Shown here in pieces: positions 59,001 through 64,000 of a DNA stretch of 64,000 nucleotides. Numbering within the stretch: position 1 is the first letter of the stretch; each line of letters opens with the position of its first letter. Origin of the DNA: Ceriagrion tenellum (Eukaryota > Arthropoda > Insecta > Odonata > Coenagrionidae); contig OY720641.1 in NCBI GenBank assembly GCA_963169105.1, positions 76,893,496 through 76,957,495 of the forward strand. The letters are read 5' to 3'. The translations under genes and the position numbers were made by a program. Under the pieces are notes generated by a model. That model was not told where the DNA came from. It saw only the letters and a program-made list of their open reading frames with translations, and did not search any database.

Positions 59001-59621
59001 TTATCAAATTTATTTCCCTGTAACAACGAGGGTTTAATCTGCATACATTTTTTCGCGTGATTATTTGATCAACTTGTTGCCTTTTCTTTATGAGTTCATT
59101 GTAAATTTTTAATATGAATTTATCTGTCTTTGGATCGAAAACGTCTTTTTAGGCCCTTTTATCGTGTAAATTTGAATCAAATAATAGTTCCATCGTATGT
59201 TAACTCTAAATTCATTTCTTGCTTTGTGTTCTGCGGGGAATTGCGTCTGTTGCCGAACTAGTCACGTATTTTTTGGAATTGTTCAAATTCACCAATAACA
59301 TAATTTTGATCCCAGCTGGTCTTCATTTTAAAAAAGAGGGCCCTTAAGGACCGTCATGGTGTAATGAATCAGTGATTTGATTACTCAGATTTCAATCATT
59401 TGTATCTGTCATTTATAAAATTTGGAGAGGATCACGCTGAATGTCATAATTATTATCACTGTTAAGTGAGCATAAGTGTTACTTGTTTCGTTGAAACGCT
59501 CTGTAATACTGAGTGAACCTTCCCTTTAAGCAGCATTGTATTACTGAAAAATTTGAAGGATTATGATTTCACGGTTTTCTTTACATTGCTTTCTTGAAAG
59601 GTTAGCTTGAAAATAAGGGTT
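56024..59621. other. No gene recognised
   Basis: The longest frame is 101 codons on the plus strand (58,245-58,550), without a motif. A short phrase at 57,440-57,462 (CGGAGACTACACGCTAGGCTTGCA) recalls the 3' coding end of the 34.7-kb LINE in opposite orientation, too short to call. Otherwise AT-rich noncoding DNA. Confidence 0.5.
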
Positions 59622-60040
59622 TATGAATTTCCGCTAACTTATTCTGTGCCATGTGATTAGTGTACTTGCTCATACTAATGGATGAAAGCAAGAATTTGGG
59701 GAAAAATTCAGTTATGCATCGTGATCTATGTCTTGTTGAAGTTGATTATTAATCAGGGTTTTTAACTAATGCATGTATAAAGTATGCTGCGATAGTGATG
59801 GTATTTGAAAAAACTAGTGAGAGATTTGTTAGCCTCAATGTCAATAGCTGATGACGATTTGGCTAATTCATATCGTATACAAATAAATTTTCGGGAATGT
59901 CATCGCATTTCTTTAATTAAATTGTGCTACTCTGTTGTATACTATACATCTGGTGTTCGCTAAATTTTCTCTTATTTTCATTTGTATTTTTTGGACATTT
60001 GGACAAAAACATTTGGAGGATATTTTCATCCTGTATTAAA
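59622..60040 (+). pseudogene. Direct duplicate 1: membrane-protein fragment, possibly chemoreceptor
   Basis: Aligns over about 400 bp with 61,142-61,530 (estimated near 90%). The conserved reading is QLCIVIYVLLKLIINQGF, a stop, then after a one-base A-run insertion LVRDLLASMSIADDDLANSY and RIQINFRECHRISLIKLCYS. Two or three lesions (A-run frameshift near 59,810, in-frame stop, small deletion) inactivate it. The hydrophobic segment followed by an L-R-H-L-LC helix loosely resembles insect gustatory receptor (7tm_7) proteins. That is an inference from pattern, not an identification; it could equally be a dispersed repeat. Confidence 0.45.
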
Positions 60041-61141
60041 AAAAAGATATTTTGTCTCTATCTATGAAATAGTTAATCTCATGAAAAATGATTTGTCTGA
60101 GATTATGCGTGATATGCCGGGCATTAGTCTTGCTTTATTTGTGGTTTTGTATGTTTTATTATTTGATTCATACCACGCCAAGAAAGACTATCTGTAACTC
60201 AGCTACAGGATGATAGATAGTGCGGGCTGCGATCTTTCAATGCGTTGCAGCGAGGACCGCCTCGGACTAACGCACTCTAATCTTATTTTATTTTACGTGT
60301 CTGGGAGAAATTATCGTCATTCTGAGAAGTGAGATTTTTCAAAAATTCCTTTGTTCTTTCGTACTGTTCCTTGATCACAAAATTTATATCAAATCTTGAG
60401 TGGTAATGGCGGTTAATGGCCCACATAAACTGATTTAAAAAAAAATCTTTGGCTCGTCTCTTGAGATCCGTATGTTGGAGGCTTTAAAATTACTCTCCAA
60501 TGAAATTCACCGGGTGATAAATCTTCCTTTACCAGCATGATGCGCCATATCCATTTCCGTCAGTCAGTCTTGGTGATAAATTGATTTTGGTATCCGAAAA
60601 ATATTTGTTGTTGCATCCGTTCCGTTTTGAGCCATTCTTTCAAAACGAAACAGTGGGAAGGGGACTTATGAATGAACGTAAATTTTCAGAGAATTGATAC
60701 GTAGGGTTAATGGAGTGAAAATGCAGCTAGTGAACACTTTTGCATCTCGCTTTTATTGTAACCTATTTTTGTTTTAATGGCTGACGACTTTGGTTTCCTC
60801 TTAATTTGCCTTTTATTATCCGATATTATCAACATAGTATGCTTGTTTAAATGGGAGAGTTCAGGTATGGGAGCAGTATCACCATCCCTTCAAAATGTCA
60901 CTTACATTTATGCTGAAAAATATCCTCAGAATCCGCATGCTTATGAAAATGTTTGTGTTCTTCCCGGATTTAATGTGCTCCTTTTAGATCTTTTTGATGC
61001 GTAGAATAATTACCTGCCAGAATGTCCTAATCGGCTTTCTGCTTAAGCCCTACCTAATACTTTTGGTGCCACTTCTATAGGTATTTCATAAATTACAACT
61101 GGTACTTTTGTCTTGTGATGCTTGGCTAACCATTCAGGATA
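60041..61141. other. Spacer between the two duplicates; no clear gene
   Basis: A plus-strand 71-codon frame crossing the end of duplicate 1 (59,982-60,197) and a 75-codon frame (60,777-61,004, starting MADDFGFLLICLLLSDIINI) are hydrophobic and could be further decayed exons of the same gene family. I cannot support a model. A possible SINE fragment lies at 60,225-60,280. Confidence 0.4.
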
Positions 61142-61530
61142 TATGAATTTCCGCTAAATTATTCTGTGCCATGTGATTAGAGTACTTGGATGGTACTAAT
61201 GGATGGAAGCTAGTATTTGGGGAAAATACAGTTATGCATCGTGATAAATGTCTTGTTGAAGTTGATAATTAATTACGGTTTTGAACTAATGCATGTCATG
61301 AAGTATGCTGCGATAGTTATGGTATTTGAAAAACTAGTTAGAGATTTGTTAGCCATAATGTCAATAGCTGATGAGGATTTGGCTAATTCATATCGTGTAC
61401 AAATAAATTTTCGTGAATGTCATCGCATTTCTTTAATAAAATTGTGCTACTCTGTTGTACATCTTGTGTTCACTGAATTTGCTCTTATTTTCATTTGTAA
61501 TTTTTGGAGGATATTTTCATTTCTTCCTGC
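61142..61530 (+). pseudogene. Direct duplicate 2: open 113-codon membrane-protein fragment
   Basis: The better-preserved copy. The frame 61,217-61,558 is open: QLCIVINVLLKLIINYGF (possible membrane helix), MVFEKLVRDLLAIMSIADED, ANSYRVQINFRECHRISLIK, LCYSVVHLVFTEFALIFICN (second membrane helix), then FLPAPVYYYS. Compared with duplicate 1, about half of the codon differences in the aligned part are synonymous and the rest mostly conservative, compatible with a once-coding sequence. The helix - loop - RECH..LIKLC - helix pattern resembles insect gustatory receptors, without certainty. The initiating codon is TTG after a TAG, so this would be an internal exon or remnant. Confidence 0.45.
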
Positions 61531-64000
61531 TCCAGTGTATTATTACTCGAAAGTTTGAAAGATATTAAAATTTACTTAAACCTTACTCGTAAATTAAATC
61601 TGAGACTCTCACTATCCCAAAAATTGTTTATACGCTTCACACCATGAGCATTAATACAAGAAATGAAATGACATGTGGAGTAATTACATTTTTTTCCAGT
61701 CTTGGAGTGATGCGTTGCGGGCTGTGTCCGCCAGAGGGGCACATTTTCTCCGGTGGACATCTACTGCTAGAGAAAGTTTCTTGATGCTTGAAGATGGTCA
61801 TTTGGCAGCAAAAATCAGAGTCTAAAATTAATTCGTCTTCACTTGGTCCTTTTACTCCTACTGTCCCCATGGATTGAATCTCTCAAAAGTTTTTAAATTA
61901 AAAACTTTCTTAAGAGTTTTCCAGAACAGGGAGAAGTTTATCTTTAATGGATTACGTACATCTCAGGGGAAGGGAATAATCGGCTCAGTGTTCTGTTATT
62001 CTCCAATTTTCTACACCCCAGTTAATACGGCTTATCAAAGACTCCCAAGTTGTTAACCGTGGCGGGATTGTTCTCTTCTGGTTAATCCTGAGGGAAAGTT
62101 TATGAAAGGGAAACGATTGTAAAACATTCTTTCCGTTAGATACAGCAAGTTTGATAATCCTGCCGCTTATTGTTCCTTCTCTACATTTAATCCTGTTCCC
62201 AGCAGTTTTCCGATTGTCTGCTATGAAATTTTCATCTATAAATGTAGTTCTTTGTCATCGAGTTCGTCTGATTCGCACTCATGCGCGAAATTGACGCTGT
62301 TTTTATTCATCCGATTAACTCAAAGCTCGGATATATTGCCTGTTGGTCATATAAGCGGCTAATTTTTCAACTTTTTTTTTACATTCAGTCATTAAAATCA
62401 CGCCGGATTGAATGTTTCTAGATTTATAAGGTTGAAATGTTTGTATTCATAGGAATAACTCATAAAACTCATAGGAAAATTAATAATAATTATGAGTTAT
62501 TTCATCTCGTCGTTCCTCAACTTAACGCCACAATCAATTGATTTGGTTTATATTTATTTTAAGCTAATAGAGTTGTGGAAGCTATCTTCTTTCTTTTGTA
62601 TCTGTACATATTATTTTTGATAGTGATTTCTAATAAAGTCATCAGCCAGCTTGGAAAAAAATTTAGGGTCACAGCCTTGTGAAAATACTTCTATTTTCGA
62701 GCAGGAATTTGTACTTAGCATGGAAACAGCTCCCTGTTTTTCCTTATTATTTTTTTTTGATTAGGTGGACTTATTTTTCCGACCCGCGCTTTTCTCGCAA
62801 ATGGATTAAAGGGGATCTCGTCTTCGGGAGAGAATATAATCCCGTCTTTTCCCCCGAGATAGGGAGGGCGAGGGATACAAAAATAAAACCATACTATCCC
62901 TGAAAGTTTGTACCTTATCACTTCTCTTTTTGCGTGCCGTGGCCTTACATTTTTTTACACTTAGAGCGGTGCCAAACTCTTACGTACTTATCCGTCGCGG
63001 TCCAAAGAAGAGGGGAGGTGGAAAATAGGAGGTTGTACGGTTGGTTGAAGGGAGGAACCTGAAGACGTTTTCGAGAAAAACAACACCCATCAATTTGTCT
63101 ATCTCCCCTCGGCCATCTCTCCCGGTCGCTACCGTTCCTCTTCCCTCTTCCCCCCGAATAACACCTTGAAGGCTCTCGTTTTAATCCCCTACCCCCTACC
63201 ATGTCGGCGTAGTACTCCTTTTTGGGCTCTTCCGCCCACGGACTCGGTGGCCAGCCGCCTCCCGTGTCCCCCCTCTGTTCCCCGTCAAGAAAGGCAATCT
63301 CCACTCCTCACCTCACCTCTCCTCTTCCCAGATGCACGTCCCTCCAACCTCGACTTCCGCTCTGTCTTTCTTTGTTCTTACATCGCCCTTTAGGTGTTAT
63401 CTCCTCATCCACAATCACATGCTTCAGGTATTGCTGAAACATAAACCATTATCCACAGATTACCTGGATTGCTCGTTGCAACATGTTATCGTTTGTTGTA
63501 CAACCGTATCGTATGTTTACCTAAGTGGAGGTGAGGGTGGGCGGATTCGCGCGCGGAAAATATCCATTCTCCCGAAATCTAGTTGATTTGGGAAAGAATA
63601 CATTTCTCGTATAAATATAAAAATTTTGACACAAAATATTTTACCCCATTTCCGCCCACGGTTGACATATGGCTACACCCTGACGCGCCGCGTGTAGGAA
63701 CCGCAAACTTAATCGCAATGACTAGTCAACACTGCGTCGTTCAAGGTCATGATAACCTAAATATTTTCCATTAGTACTGTAGGTGACCTTATGAGTTAAA
63801 TCCCAAAAATTCATCAAAATCGCAAACAAAAATTTTTCTGGGCGGTAATTGGTTGCATAAATATACATCTGTGTTAGCACCTACAGGCTTCATAGGAATC
63901 GGTACTTGGTACTCTCGTACCCCTGCCGCGGGGGCATGTAGCAGGGTGTGTTGGCTCACATGCCATGAAAAGGGTAGGCGATCGAGAGAAGGAATTGGAA
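61531..64000. other. No gene; GC-rich patch 62.95-63.40 kb
   Basis: 62,950-63,400 is GC-rich and runs from purine-rich (GGGGAGGTGG) to pyrimidine-rich (CCTCACCTCTCCTCTTCCC) on the plus strand. Overlapping shadow frames (119, 75 and 71 codons) have no motif. The rest is AT-rich. The window ends without a recognisable feature. Confidence 0.45.

Noticed and set aside
1..64000. CRISPR arrays, bacterial operons, viral or toxin genes
   Set aside because: No regularly spaced direct repeats, ribosome-binding-site/operon layout, or recognisable viral or toxin coding sequence was seen.

Overview
The window looks like nuclear DNA from an arthropod, most likely an insect with a large, repeat-rich genome. 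The evidence is a moderately AT-rich background without operons or long host ORFs, many decayed non-LTR retrotransposon tails of types common in arthropods, tRNA-derived SINEs, a degenerate mariner and Penelope-like terminal modules. I cannot name the species. No complete host gene is visible. Most of the 64 kb reads as intergenic or deep intronic sequence, so the annotation is mainly about mobile elements.

Layout. 0-10 kb: a tRNA-type SINE (2.06 kb), a possible minus-strand host exon (4.72-5.09 kb), a second SINE type (5.26 kb), then a dispersed repeat here called R1 (6.24-8.10 kb). R1 is split by a 1,372-bp insertion that has a perfect 12-bp target duplication, 84-85-bp inverted arms and an uninterrupted 272-codon reverse-transcriptase C-terminal reading frame. 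A 142-bp tandem duplication lies at 9.29-9.58 kb. 10-17 kb: nothing recognised. 17-29 kb: five minus-strand LINE remnants, one minus-strand SINE, two short hammerhead-like/Penelope-like motifs and a GC-rich block. 29.5-37 kb: a SINE abutting a second R1 copy, a possible TIR element, a LINE tail and a 1.85-kb non-autonomous DNA element with complex inverted ends. 40-50 kb: an inverted repeat, a LINE remnant, a cluster of SINEs and strand-biased pyrimidine-rich repeats. 50-56 kb: a foldback element with a tRNA-like core, a 231-bp near-perfect palindromic element with a 16-bp target duplication, a candidate recursive splice site, a third R1 copy and a dead mariner with intact ends. 59.6-61.6 kb: two diverged direct copies of a segment encoding a membrane-protein fragment, possibly chemoreceptor-like.

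How the parts relate. R1 was an old landing pad: copy A holds the composite retroelement, copy B is flanked by a SINE and a TIR-like element, and copy C ends at the mariner. The 6.7-kb and 51.5-kb insertions share an architecture (long TSD, inverted arms containing a GAAAC/ATG-type hammerhead 3' motif, and a one-sided tail of about 31-42 bp with a common AACT-TGTG motif). This suggests one Penelope-like mechanism produced both. Seven of eight recognisable LINE fragments are on the minus strand, most SINEs and all strong CT tracts are on the plus strand, and a zero-length 3'ss/5'ss junction sits at 52,195. Together these weakly suggest that at least part of the window is a long intron of a plus-strand gene.
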